A DNA stretch of 5,131 nt from Rikenellaceae bacterium (GTDB lineage Bacteria > Bacteroidota > Bacteroidia > Bacteroidales > Rikenellaceae), in assembly GCA_031286025.1 (NCBI GenBank), contig JAITVB010000039.1, positions 1 to 5,131 on the forward strand. Reading direction: 5' to 3'. The notes under the pieces are model-generated. The model was given only the letters and a program-made list of their open reading frames with translations. It was not told the DNA's origin and did not search any database. The translations under genes were made by a program, and so were the position numbers. This document shows, in pieces, positions 1 through 5,131 of the stretch (position 1 is its first letter; each line of letters opens with the position of its first letter).

Positions 1-1
1 A

Positions 2-964
2 GCCTATCTGCCGCTCACCGGCAAACGGGTCATGGAGTGGTTCTACGACCGATTCCCGCCGATCTCGCTTCCCGCCCTTGCCATGTTCTGGATCGGGGTG
101 TTCAGGCGCGTGGGCGAATACGGGCTTACCGAGGGACGCATCTATCTGCTGATCTGCGGTGCGGCGATGACCTTTACCGTACTGATGTTCCTCGTCCCTC
201 GCCAGGCGGCCTACCGTTGGCCGGTGTTGGGCGGGGCGCTGCTTTTTTCGCTTTTCGCCTTTTTCCCGGGGATAACGGCCTCGGAACTGGCCGTCGACTC
301 CCAACAGAAACGTTTCGATGCCGTTGCCGCCCGCCTCGGGATGTTGGACGTCGAAGGAAGACTGATCCTCGAAAAGCGTCCCGAGGCGACCGAAGCCCAA
401 CAGGAGGATTACAGCGCATTGTACGATGCGTATGAGTACGTCTACCGCCATTCCGACAGCATGGATATGGAAGCCCGTTACGGCATTCCGGATATCGACC
501 GGCTGACGGACGAAGTGATGCCCGACAATATGCCGCGCGGGCAACTATACGGGAATGGCAATTCGGTATACCTCACTGATTTCGGCCGCCGACTCGATGT
601 CGACATCCGGAAATATGCCTCGCTGCACAGCCTGCGTCATGATTATTCAGACGACGGCCCATGGCAGGATCCGTCGTATTACTACCGGACGGATTCCGTC
701 GGGTTGACGATCTTTACGCCCGAAGGGGATACGCTGTTCAGCCGGCCTTTGAGCCTTATACTGGAGCGTCAGTTGGCCAAAGTAGGAATCGGTCCCGTGC
801 CGGATATCTCCACGGCCGGTGAACTGGAAAAACGTTTCGGCGAAATGATGTTCTATGAGGACGGGAATTTCGGGATCGTATTTGAATCGATGGAGATCAG
901 CATCGACGGCGCCACGCTCACGCTGACCGGACTGGGGGCGAAAGAATTGCTGCTGAAAGAATGA
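2..964 (+). CDS. DUF4153 domain-containing membrane protein, 3' portion (5' partial)
   Basis: This reading frame is open from the first complete codon of the window (position 2) and stops with TGA at 962-964, so the gene begins upstream. The ATG at 32 is probably internal, since the codons before it (AYLPLTGKRV) continue naturally. Counting from that ATG, hydrophobic segments lie at about residues 11-23, 36-55 and 64-81. The intervening motif RRVGEYGLTEGRIYLL is typical of Bacteroidota DUF4153 proteins. After the last membrane segment comes a soluble, charged tail of about 230 residues (SQQKRFDAVAARLGMLD onward), also usual for this family. The normal protein has several more N-terminal membrane helices, which would lie outside the window. 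It should sit in the inner membrane; its biochemical role is unknown. It converges on the SIMPL gene with only 20 bp between the stop codons and no obvious terminator. The family call is confident from the motif and architecture; I assign no function. Confidence 0.8.
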   Translation, partial: AYLPLTGKRVMEWFYDRFPPISLPALAMFWIGVFRRVGEYGLTEGRIYLLICGAAMTFTVLMFLVPRQAAYRWPVLGGALLFSLFAFFPGITASELAVDSQQKRFDAVAARLGMLDVEGRLILEKRPEATEAQQEDYSALYDAYEYVYRHSDSMDMEARYGIPDIDRLTDEVMPDNMPRGQLYGNGNSVYLTDFGRRLDVDIRKYASLHSLRHDYSDDGPWQDPSYYYRTDSVGLTIFTPEGDTLFSRPLSLILERQLAKVGIGPVPDISTAGELEKRFGEMMFYEDGNFGIVFESMEISIDGATLTLTGLGAKELLLKE

Positions 965-984
965 ATTGGGAGTCCTGACAGGTT

Positions 985-1719
985 CTATTCCAACAAAAAC
1001 ACCACCGAAATCCGGGTCGTGACCTCCAACTGCCCGGACGGAAGTACCGTCGCTACGTCGGCCATGACGGCGGCTTCCTCCATCTTGAACTGCTGATTGA
1101 CCATCCGGTTGCCATAGAGCGGCACGGCGTTGCCCACGCCATCCTCAGACAGGCTCAGTACCTTGCCAACCTTCAACCTCGAAAGTTCGGCATACTGCCC
1201 GGCCTTTTGCACTGCTTTCTCGAAGGCGAGTTCGCGCGAGCGAACGAAATGTTCGGTGTTGTCCCCGACACTGAAATTGATCCGGCTGAGCACAATACCG
1301 TCGATCTCGACAAGCCGGTCTATGATCCCGGCGACCTTTTCATTGTTCTGCCGGATGTCGCGCACGGCGAATTCGATGCCCTGCTCTGCCCGTTGCCCGA
1401 CCAGGACGCTTCGGCTGACACGCCATTCGTATTCAGGGTTGAAAGTCAAAGAAGCGGTCATGATGTCCTTGTCCTCGATGCCGGAGTCTTTCAATATCCC
1501 CAACACCCGGCCTGCCATTTTGCCGACCGCCTCCTGCGCCAGTCGGGTCGTCCGTGCCGTTTCACTCAGGGAAACGGTCATCCGTACCATGTCCGGCTCG
1601 ACCGACACCGTGCCGACGCCCGATACAGTAACCGTGCTCGGCTCCTGCCGCCCATTGCTTTGCCCGCAGCCGGACAGGAGTACGGCCAAGGCGCATACCA
1701 GAAAACAACTCGCTTTCAT
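985..1719 (-). CDS. SIMPL (DUF541, YggE-like) domain lipoprotein
   Basis: The product has 244 residues and belongs to the SIMPL/DUF541 family, which includes E. coli YggE and Brucella BP26. Members are periplasmic or envelope proteins linked to oxidative and envelope stress, and no enzymatic activity is established. The N-terminus is a lipoprotein signal: MK, a hydrophobic stretch, then lipobox L15-S-G-C18, so Cys18 should be lipidated. The domain begins with VTVSGVGTVSVEPDMVRMTV (residues 30-49). It continues with the KDIMTASLTFNPEYEW region (84-99), a GIEFAVRDI strand (114-122) and the C-terminal helix and strand RELAFEKAVQKAGQYAELSRLKVGKVLSL. The frame stays open back to 2031, but that extension is antisense to the DUF1905 gene. 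The ATG at 1717-1719 directly precedes the signal peptide and is the credible start. A -7 box lies 45-52 bp upstream. The gene is divergent from DUF1905 and convergent with DUF4153. After Cys18 the sequence GQSNGRQ lacks a clear acidic surface-export signal, so a periplasm-facing location is more likely. Confidence 0.9.
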   Translation of the reverse strand: MKASCFLVCALAVLLSGCGQSNGRQEPSTVTVSGVGTVSVEPDMVRMTVSLSETARTTRLAQEAVGKMAGRVLGILKDSGIEDKDIMTASLTFNPEYEWRVSRSVLVGQRAEQGIEFAVRDIRQNNEKVAGIIDRLVEIDGIVLSRINFSVGDNTEHFVRSRELAFEKAVQKAGQYAELSRLKVGKVLSLSEDGVGNAVPLYGNRMVNQQFKMEEAAVMADVATVLPSGQLEVTTRISVVFLLE

Positions 1720-1763
1720 AATTTTGTCGTTTTTCGATGCAGTGACGTAAAAATAATCCTTAC

Positions 1764-1771
1764 CAAAGATA
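1764..1771 (-). promoter_or_regulatory. Bacteroidota -7 promoter element for the SIMPL gene
   Basis: Read on the minus strand this is TATCTTTG, an exact match to the Bacteroidota sigma-ABfr -7 consensus TAnnTTTG. It lies 45-52 bp upstream of the SIMPL ATG, which would give a leader of roughly 35-40 nt. No clear TTTG -33 element is present at the usual spacing. The call rests on the motif and its position; AT-rich DNA produces chance matches. Confidence 0.5.
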
Positions 1772-1792
1772 ACGATTATTTCCAATATCGTG

Positions 1793-1800
1793 TATTTTTG
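1793..1800 (+). promoter_or_regulatory. Bacteroidota -7 promoter element for the DUF1905 gene
   Basis: The sequence TATTTTTG exactly matches the Bacteroidota -7 consensus TAnnTTTG. It ends 30 bp before the DUF1905 ATG at 1831, predicting a short leader of about 25 nt. A -33 TTTG is not evident at the expected distance. The region where -33 contacts would fall is occupied by the opposing -7 box of the SIMPL promoter, so the two promoters lie back to back and partly overlap. Confidence 0.55.
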
Positions 1801-1830
1801 TTCCGTGTGCAACCGGCAAAAACTACTGCG

Positions 1831-2118
1831 ATGAACGACAGGACATACACATTCGAGGCGGAGATCAGGAACGTTCCCGGCATCGACGGCGCCTACGTCG
1901 AGTTCCCTTACGATATACGGGCTGAGTTCGGCAAGGGGCGGGTGAAGGTTCGCACCGAGTTCGACGGCGTGCCTTACGATGGCAGCATCGTCAACATGGG
2001 CGTGAAGAACGCCGACGGTTCGGTGTGCCACATCATCGGCATCCGAAAGGACATTCGAGAGCGGATCGGCAAGCAGCCCGGCGAAAAAGTGTGGGTAACG
2101 ATCCGAAAACGGGAATAA
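1831..2118 (+). CDS. DUF1905 domain-containing small protein
   Basis: The product has 95 residues and is essentially a single DUF1905 domain (PF08922), a small beta-barrel family of unknown biochemical function. Family signatures are visible in order: AYVEFPYDIR (21-30), FGKGRVKV (33-40), FDGVPYDGSIVNMG (44-57) and CHIIGIRKDIRERIGKQPGE (66-85), then the last strand KVWVTI. Some homologues carry an extra C-terminal YdeI/OmpD-associated region; this one does not, and it ends cleanly at TAA. The ATG at 1831 fits family start sites and sits 30 bp after a good -7 box. The frame runs open further upstream, but only as antisense of the SIMPL gene. It is transcribed away from the SIMPL gene and is separated by 177 bp from the next + strand genes, so it is probably its own transcription unit. 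Family assignment is confident; the function is unknown. Confidence 0.9.
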   Translation: MNDRTYTFEAEIRNVPGIDGAYVEFPYDIRAEFGKGRVKVRTEFDGVPYDGSIVNMGVKNADGSVCHIIGIRKDIRERIGKQPGEKVWVTIRKRE

Positions 2119-2295
2119 AATGAACGGCGCTCAATACCTCGTCTTCCATGATCGGGGATTTGGGGATCGGCACGGACAAATATAAAAATTTCGCAATACG
2201 TAATGCGAAATAATTATTGTCATGTTATAATAAAAATGTGTCAATAATTGTTGAGCACTACTTACAACGGCCAACCCAATAACCTACCCGAAGAT
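2119..2295. other. AT-rich intergenic regulatory region upstream of the DUF3795 operon
   Basis: This 177-bp gap is noticeably richer in A and T from about 2177 onward than the coding DNA on either side. It must hold the promoter of the DUF3795 cluster, but I find no exact + strand TAnnTTTG box. The nearest degenerate candidate is TAATTATTG around 2211-2219. Its main visible structure is the palindrome at 2188-2211. No convincing terminator for the DUF1905 gene is visible. Confidence 0.5.
2188..2211. promoter_or_regulatory. 24-bp near-perfect palindrome, candidate operator
   Basis: The left half ATTTCGCAATAC and right half GTAATGCGAAAT are reverse complements except at one symmetric position pair, where A2196 faces A2203. 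Thus 22 of 24 positions are symmetric: two 8-bp arms (ATTTCGCA/TGCGAAAT) flank a central palindromic TACGTA. There is no following T-run and the arms are short, so a protein-binding operator is more plausible than a terminator. It lies about 85 bp upstream of the DUF3795 ATG, a suitable place for control of the three-gene cluster. The half-site spacing would suit a dimeric winged-helix regulator such as MarR type, but that is inference and no regulator gene is in the window. Confidence 0.5.
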
Positions 2296-2640
2296 ATGAA
2301 ACAACTTATTGCCTGCTGCGGCATCGACTGCGAAAACTGCGACGCCCGCATAGCCACCCTCGCCGACGACAACGCCCTGAGGGAAGAAACCGCAAAAAAA
2401 TGGAGTGCGATGAATAATGTGCCGATCACCGCCGAGATGATCAGCTGCATCGGTTGTCGTACGGACGGCGTGAAGTACGGCTATTGCGCCATGTGCGAAA
2501 TCCGTTCCTGTGTCAGGCAGAAAGGTTTCGATACCTGCGGCGACTGCGAAAAGATCGACGCCTGCCCCACGGTAGGGCCTGTTTTCGAGCATGTTCCCGG
2601 AGCGAAGGACAACCTCACCTGTAAATGTCAATGTAATTGA
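2296..2640 (+). CDS. DUF3795 domain-containing Cys-rich protein
   Basis: The product has 114 residues with 15 cysteines (positions 7, 8, 12, 15, 51, 54, 64, 67, 72, 81, 84, 90, 109, 111, 113). The opening MKQLIACCGIDCENCDA, the middle ISCIGCRTDGVKYGYCAMCEIRSC and the later TCGDCEKIDACP are hallmarks of DUF3795. This is a small cytosolic family presumed to bind zinc or an iron-sulfur centre; no activity is established. The ATG at 2296 matches the usual family start. A longer version from the TTG at 2248 would add 16 non-conserved residues in AT-rich leader DNA and is unlikely. The C-terminus ends in CKCQCN, which looks like an added metal-binding tail compared with what I recall of the family. 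The zinc ribbon gene follows 8 nt downstream and the VOC gene after that, so it is very likely the first gene of an operon. Domain call is strong; metal binding is inferred from cysteine spacing. Confidence 0.88.
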   Translation: MKQLIACCGIDCENCDARIATLADDNALREETAKKWSAMNNVPITAEMISCIGCRTDGVKYGYCAMCEIRSCVRQKGFDTCGDCEKIDACPTVGPVFEHVPGAKDNLTCKCQCN

Positions 2641-2648
2641 TTTCAACC

Positions 2649-2912
2649 ATGAACACTATGAAGAAAATCTGTGAAAGTTGCGGAATGCCGATGAGTAAAG
2701 ACCCGCAGGGCGGCGGAACCAACGCCGACGGCACGAAGAACGAAGCCTATTGCAGCTATTGCTACCAGAATGGAATTTTCACGTTTACCGGCACTGTAAA
2801 AGAGTTCCAGGAGTTCTGTCGCAGGATGATGGTCGAGAGCGGAATGTCCAAATTCACGGCATGGCTCTATTCCCGGGGCATGAAGCGGCTGCCGAGATGG
2901 AAAAACCAATAA
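2649..2912 (+). CDS. Small zinc ribbon domain protein (PF12674-like)
   Basis: The product has 87 residues from the ATG at 2649. A second ATG at 2658 (giving MKKICESCGMPM) is an equally good start and closer to typical homologues. Neither has a Shine-Dalgarno, as expected in Bacteroidota. Two CxxC knuckles, C8-x2-C11 and C35-x2-C38, can coordinate one zinc ion. The surrounding text CESCGMPM, GGGTNADGTKNEAYCSYCYQNG and the downstream helical part VKEFQEFCRRMMVESGM through LPRWKNQ fit the putative zinc ribbon family (PF12674). Members are small cytosolic proteins of unknown role, sometimes found next to DUF3795 proteins or regulators. It starts 8 nt after the DUF3795 stop and ends 13 nt before the VOC start, so it is almost certainly co-transcribed with both. 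Confidence 0.88.
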   Translation: MNTMKKICESCGMPMSKDPQGGGTNADGTKNEAYCSYCYQNGIFTFTGTVKEFQEFCRRMMVESGMSKFTAWLYSRGMKRLPRWKNQ

Positions 2913-2925
2913 AACAGAAAACAGT

Positions 2926-3327
2926 ATGATCGTTCCGTTTATCAATTTCGCAGGGCGGGCCGGCGAGGCCATCGCCTTTTACGAGACCGTTTTTGAAATT
3001 ACCGACAAACAGGTATTTCTTTTTAAAGACATGCCCGAAGAGATGAAACGACACTTTCCGCGCGAGACCGACCATTATGTCATGCACGCCGAGATGACCG
3101 TGGGCGGGACCAAAGTCTGGATCGGCGACACGGTACAGGGAGTCACTTCCGGCGATATGGTTTCGCTCTCCGTTCCGTTGGCCACGACCGACGAGGTACG
3201 TGCGGCTTTCGACAAACTGAATGTCGGCGGAGAGGTACTGATGGAGTTGGAGAAAACCTTTTACAGCCCGCTGTTCGGAACGGTGAAAGACAAATTCGGC
3301 ATCATCTGGCATCTGATCTGTCAGTGA
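2926..3327 (+). CDS. VOC family protein, PhnB-like
   Basis: The product has 133 residues of the vicinal oxygen chelate superfamily, PhnB-like branch (often annotated 3-demethylubiquinone-9 3-methyltransferase domain, PF06983). Typical landmarks are the N-terminal INFAGRAGEAIAFYETVF (6-23), the VMHAEMTVGGTKVWIGD strand region (52-68), SLSVPLATTDEVRAAFDKL (80-98) and the C-terminal GGEVLMELEKTFYSPLFG (101-118) followed by TVKDKFGIIWHL. The order matches a full-length, intact domain. Many PhnB-like proteins lack a proven enzymatic reaction, and relatives of the VOC fold include glyoxalases, dioxygenases and antibiotic-binding proteins, so the substrate cannot be stated. The methyltransferase label used for this family is probably historical and should not be taken as a function. 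ATG at 2926 follows an A-rich leader 13 nt after the zinc ribbon stop, making this the third gene of the operon. The structured region ending in the 3449-3512 hairpin follows. Confidence 0.9.
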   Translation: MIVPFINFAGRAGEAIAFYETVFEITDKQVFLFKDMPEEMKRHFPRETDHYVMHAEMTVGGTKVWIGDTVQGVTSGDMVSLSVPLATTDEVRAAFDKLNVGGEVLMELEKTFYSPLFGTVKDKFGIIWHLICQ

Positions 3328-3448
3328 TCCGATGGTTGGAGAACCTGACGAAGAAAGTTCTCAGGCAACATAACAACATGACTATCACTGTTATGATTGC
3401 ACCGATATCGGATTTGCAAACAAGCATTAAAACTGTCGACGCACGTCG
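3328..3448. other. Structured non-coding stretch downstream of the VOC gene
   Basis: No credible gene is seen here. Two small inverted repeats are visible on the + strand. One is GAGAAC (3339-3344) with GTTCTC (3357-3362). The other is GCAACATAACA (3365-3375) with TGTTATGATTGC (3389-3400), which gives 11 pairs with one bulged A. Neither is followed by a U-run. They would lie in the 3' untranslated part of the VOC operon transcript, just before the strong hairpin at 3449-3512. Confidence 0.4.
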
Positions 3449-3512
3449 TTTTCCGGCATACAAGAGACAGGTGAGGGCTTTTACCCTCACCTGTCTCTTT
3501 TATGCCGGAAAA
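3449..3512. terminator. Long hairpin, probable bidirectional terminator
   Basis: Two 29-nt arms (3449-3477 and 3484-3512) pair at 28 of 29 positions around a 6-nt loop CTTTTA; the only mismatch is C3461 opposite T3500. The inner GC-rich 14-bp stem GAGACAGGTGAGGG/CCCTCACCTGTCTC is followed on + by TTTT (3498-3501), as in an intrinsic terminator. The outer arm TTTTCCGGCAT/ATGCCGGAAAA extends it far beyond the usual length. It sits between the convergent VOC operon and the pectin esterase gene, 2 nt from the latter's stop codon. It can serve both strands, although the minus strand U-run (TTGTAT) is weaker. It could instead be a repeated hairpin element. Confidence 0.8.
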
Positions 3513-3514
3513 AC

Positions 3515-5131
3515 TTACTGATCCTTCGGGCGGTATTTTTCGTCGACCGGATTCCAACCGTCCGTACCGCCGAGGATCTTTTCGACGGTGTATTCGGCCG
3601 CCTGAGCGGCGGTCAACCGGTGCGACCACGGAACACGCTTCGTCAAAGCACCGCCGGGGCCTTTGCTATTGTACTCGGCATAGAAGGCGGTCTTTTCTGC
3701 TTCGGATTTGCCCCAGTTGTTCCATCCGGCGGGAAGAATGTGGGCCCCCATTTCGCAGTCGATATAGACGGTTTTGGCATAGTCGCGCCATGGGCGGCCC
3801 AGGGCCACGCCGGTCACGTCGGGATCAGCCGTCAATTTACAATCTATAAAAACGTAGCCGTACAGGGTCGACGCAAGGGTCGACGCGGCGGTCAGATAGC
3901 CTCCCGTGCGTTTGGCGCGGATCTCGCAATTTTTGAACACGGCGGTCGACCAACCGAAAATGAAATCGACCGTTCCCTCGATATAGCAGTCTTCGTAATA
4001 TTGGCGACTTTTGCTGCCGTGGGTGTAGAGTGTGTCCTGGAAGCCGAGGAAGCGACAGTTTCTGAACACGATGCGGTCGCCTTCGACAAACACGGCCACC
4101 GCCTGGCCTACCGGGCCGGCCGTGTTGGCAAACGTAATGTTTTCGGCACGGAAATCGCTGCCGTAGATGTAAAATCCGGCTGAGCCCGAGGTGCCCAGAT
4201 TGGCGCCGAAAAGGTTTTTCTTCGAAGCATAATCGTCGTACGAGAGGATCGTCTTTTCAACGTCTTCGCCGATGAACACCACCTCGGTCTTACTGCCCGG
4301 CAGGTTAAGTTTTTCCCGATATTCGCCGTTGCGGATGTAGACCGTCGTGCGGGCTTTTCGAATGTCGGGCACGGCGTCAATAGCTTCCTGTACAGTGAAG
4401 AAATCGCCGCTGCCGTCCTTGGCTACGACTAAATCGTAGTAGCGGACGAAAGGGGCCAGGTCGGGCACCTTTTCCGCAATCTCCTCGATGGCCAACCCGG
4501 CTACAGCCCGGCCGCCGGCCACGTTGAGGTGGGTGTTGTCTTCGAGGCCGTTGGGATAAGCGGCCCAAATGCCTTTCGGAATCCACATGAAATAGTTTTT
4601 CGTCTGTTCCTCGGGCATCGATTTGAGCCAATCGCCGGTCGATTTATTCATGTCGATCACCGGAACGTTCATCTCTTGGCCGACCACAAAGACGGCCTGG
4701 ATGTATTCGCCGTGGGTATCGGTCAATTGTCCGTCGACAAAGTTGCGGCGGACGATGGCGGTGCACAGGATGGGGACGCCGCCTTTGGCGCGGGTTTCGG
4801 TGATGTAGCGGCGCAGGTTATCGCGAAAGGTGGTTTGGGGATCGGTGCCGCGGGTCGGGTCCTGGATCTTTTCATCGTTGTGGCCAAACTGGATGATGAC
4901 GTAATCGCCCGGCTTCATCTTGTCGAGAATGGGTTGCCAACGACCTTCGTCGCGGAAACTTTTCGAACTGCGGCCGTTCCTGGCATGGTTGTCGACCGTG
5001 ATCTTCGCATCGAGGTAACCGGGAAGCATCATGCCCCAACCGCGTTCGGAACGGTTGCCCTCGATCGATTTGTCGGCCATGGTCGAGTCGCCGATCATGA
5101 AAATGACGGGATAGCGCTGAGGGGCGGCGGC
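3515..5131 (-). CDS. Pectin esterase: SGNH/CE12 acetylesterase fused to CE8 pectin methylesterase (5' partial)
   Basis: The frame is open to the window edge (5131) and stops with TAA at 3515-3517, so at least 538 residues are present. The ATG at 5096-5098 lies inside the conserved block VIFMIGDSTMADK and cannot be the true start. Numbering from that Met, domain 1 (to about 215) is an SGNH hydrolase like rhamnogalacturonan acetylesterase (CE12): GDST with nucleophile Ser5, NHARNGRSS (37-45), GHND with Asn74, and DNTH with catalytic Asp187 and His190. Domain 2 (about 222-510) is a CE8 right-handed beta-helix pectin methylesterase: GQAV (Gln332), FQDTLY (Gln354, Asp355), GTVDFIFG (Asp378) and LGRPW (Arg435, Trp437). 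All key residues are present in both domains. Expected activities are removal of acetyl and methyl esters from pectin, exposing polygalacturonate to lyases and hydrolases. The first visible residues, AAAPQ, may be the end of a signal peptide, implying export. The gene likely belongs to a pectin-utilisation locus continuing to the right. The exact acetyl ester substrate is inferred. Confidence 0.92.
   Translation of the reverse strand, partial: AAAPQRYPVIFMIGDSTMADKSIEGNRSERGWGMMLPGYLDAKITVDNHARNGRSSKSFRDEGRWQPILDKMKPGDYVIIQFGHNDEKIQDPTRGTDPQTTFRDNLRRYITETRAKGGVPILCTAIVRRNFVDGQLTDTHGEYIQAVFVVGQEMNVPVIDMNKSTGDWLKSMPEEQTKNYFMWIPKGIWAAYPNGLEDNTHLNVAGGRAVAGLAIEEIAEKVPDLAPFVRYYDLVVAKDGSGDFFTVQEAIDAVPDIRKARTTVYIRNGEYREKLNLPGSKTEVVFIGEDVEKTILSYDDYASKKNLFGANLGTSGSAGFYIYGSDFRAENITFANTAGPVGQAVAVFVEGDRIVFRNCRFLGFQDTLYTHGSKSRQYYEDCYIEGTVDFIFGWSTAVFKNCEIRAKRTGGYLTAASTLASTLYGYVFIDCKLTADPDVTGVALGRPWRDYAKTVYIDCEMGAHILPAGWNNWGKSEAEKTAFYAEYNSKGPGGALTKRVPWSHRLTAAQAAEYTVEKILGGTDGWNPVDEKYRPKDQ

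Noticed and set aside
965..984. Possible terminator between DUF4153 and SIMPL (CCTG-A-CAGG)
   Set aside because: The stem is only 4 bp with a 1-nt loop and no T-run, which is too weak to call.
1720..2031. In-frame N-terminal extension of the SIMPL gene to an ATG at 2031 on the minus strand
   Set aside because: The extra 104 residues are the antisense reading of the well-supported DUF1905 gene and of the promoter region. They would also bury the lipoprotein signal peptide inside the protein.
2177..2184. Minus strand TATATTTG, an exact TAnnTTTG match
   Set aside because: It points leftward into the antisense of DUF1905, where no gene starts. In such AT-rich DNA a chance match is likely. It would be worth reconsidering only if antisense transcripts were found.
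2120..2185. A 21-codon + strand ORF starting just after the DUF1905 stop
   Set aside because: It is very short, has no recognisable feature, and runs into the AT-rich regulatory region. Nothing distinguishes it from chance.
2248..2295. Upstream TTG start for the DUF3795 gene
   Set aside because: The added 16 residues lack family similarity, and the ATG at 2296 gives the typical MKxLIAxCG opening.
3457..3470. Resemblance of CATACAAGAGACAG to the Tn5 mosaic end, hinting at a transposon end or a library adapter artefact
   Set aside because: Only 11 of 14 positions match, and the similarity stops outside this short block. The block is part of a perfectly placed symmetric hairpin between convergent genes, and no transposase is present.
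3620..4183. Long + strand ORFs (also 3502-3849) opposite the pectin esterase gene
   Set aside because: They are antisense shadows of a high-GC coding frame whose minus strand product carries complete CE8 motifs. They show no family signatures themselves.

Overview
The window looks like chromosomal DNA from a Bacteroidota (Bacteroidales) member. The evidence is the set of protein families (DUF4153, SIMPL lipoprotein, stand-alone DUF1905, DUF3795, and a CE12-CE8 pectin esterase fusion), the absence of clear Shine-Dalgarno sequences, and -7 promoter elements matching the Bacteroidota consensus TAnnTTTG. The coding DNA is fairly GC-rich for the phylum and the intergenic DNA is AT-rich. That points towards an Alistipes/Rikenellaceae-like gut organism, but the genus is an inference from composition only.

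Layout from left to right. (1) The 3' part of a DUF4153 membrane protein gene on + (2-964, 5' end outside the window). (2) A convergent gene on - for a SIMPL/DUF541 (YggE-like) periplasmic lipoprotein (985-1719). (3) A 111-bp divergent promoter region (1720-1830) with one good -7 box per strand. (4) A small DUF1905 protein on + (1831-2118). (5) A 177-bp AT-rich regulatory gap containing a nearly perfect 24-bp palindrome (2188-2211). (6) A tight three-gene + strand cluster: Cys-rich DUF3795 protein (2296-2640), small four-Cys zinc ribbon protein (2649-2912) and PhnB-like VOC protein (2926-3327). (7) A 187-bp structured intergenic stretch ending in a 29-nt-arm hairpin (3449-3512), best read as a terminator shared by convergent units. 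(8) A large - strand gene (3515-5131, 5' end outside the window) encoding an SGNH/CE12 acetylesterase domain followed by a CE8 pectin methylesterase domain.

The DUF3795, zinc ribbon and VOC genes are separated by only 8 and 13 nt and are very likely co-transcribed. The palindrome about 85 bp upstream is a reasonable operator candidate. The pectin esterase is a dedicated carbohydrate enzyme expected to remove both acetyl and methyl esters from pectin. It probably belongs to a pectin-utilisation locus extending beyond the right edge. The other genes are conserved accessory or housekeeping families of poorly known function. I saw no tRNA, rRNA, CRISPR array, transposase or prophage gene. No wholly new system is demonstrated. 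The items most worth a second look are the palindrome with its Cys-rich operon, the long hairpin, and the overlapping divergent promoters.
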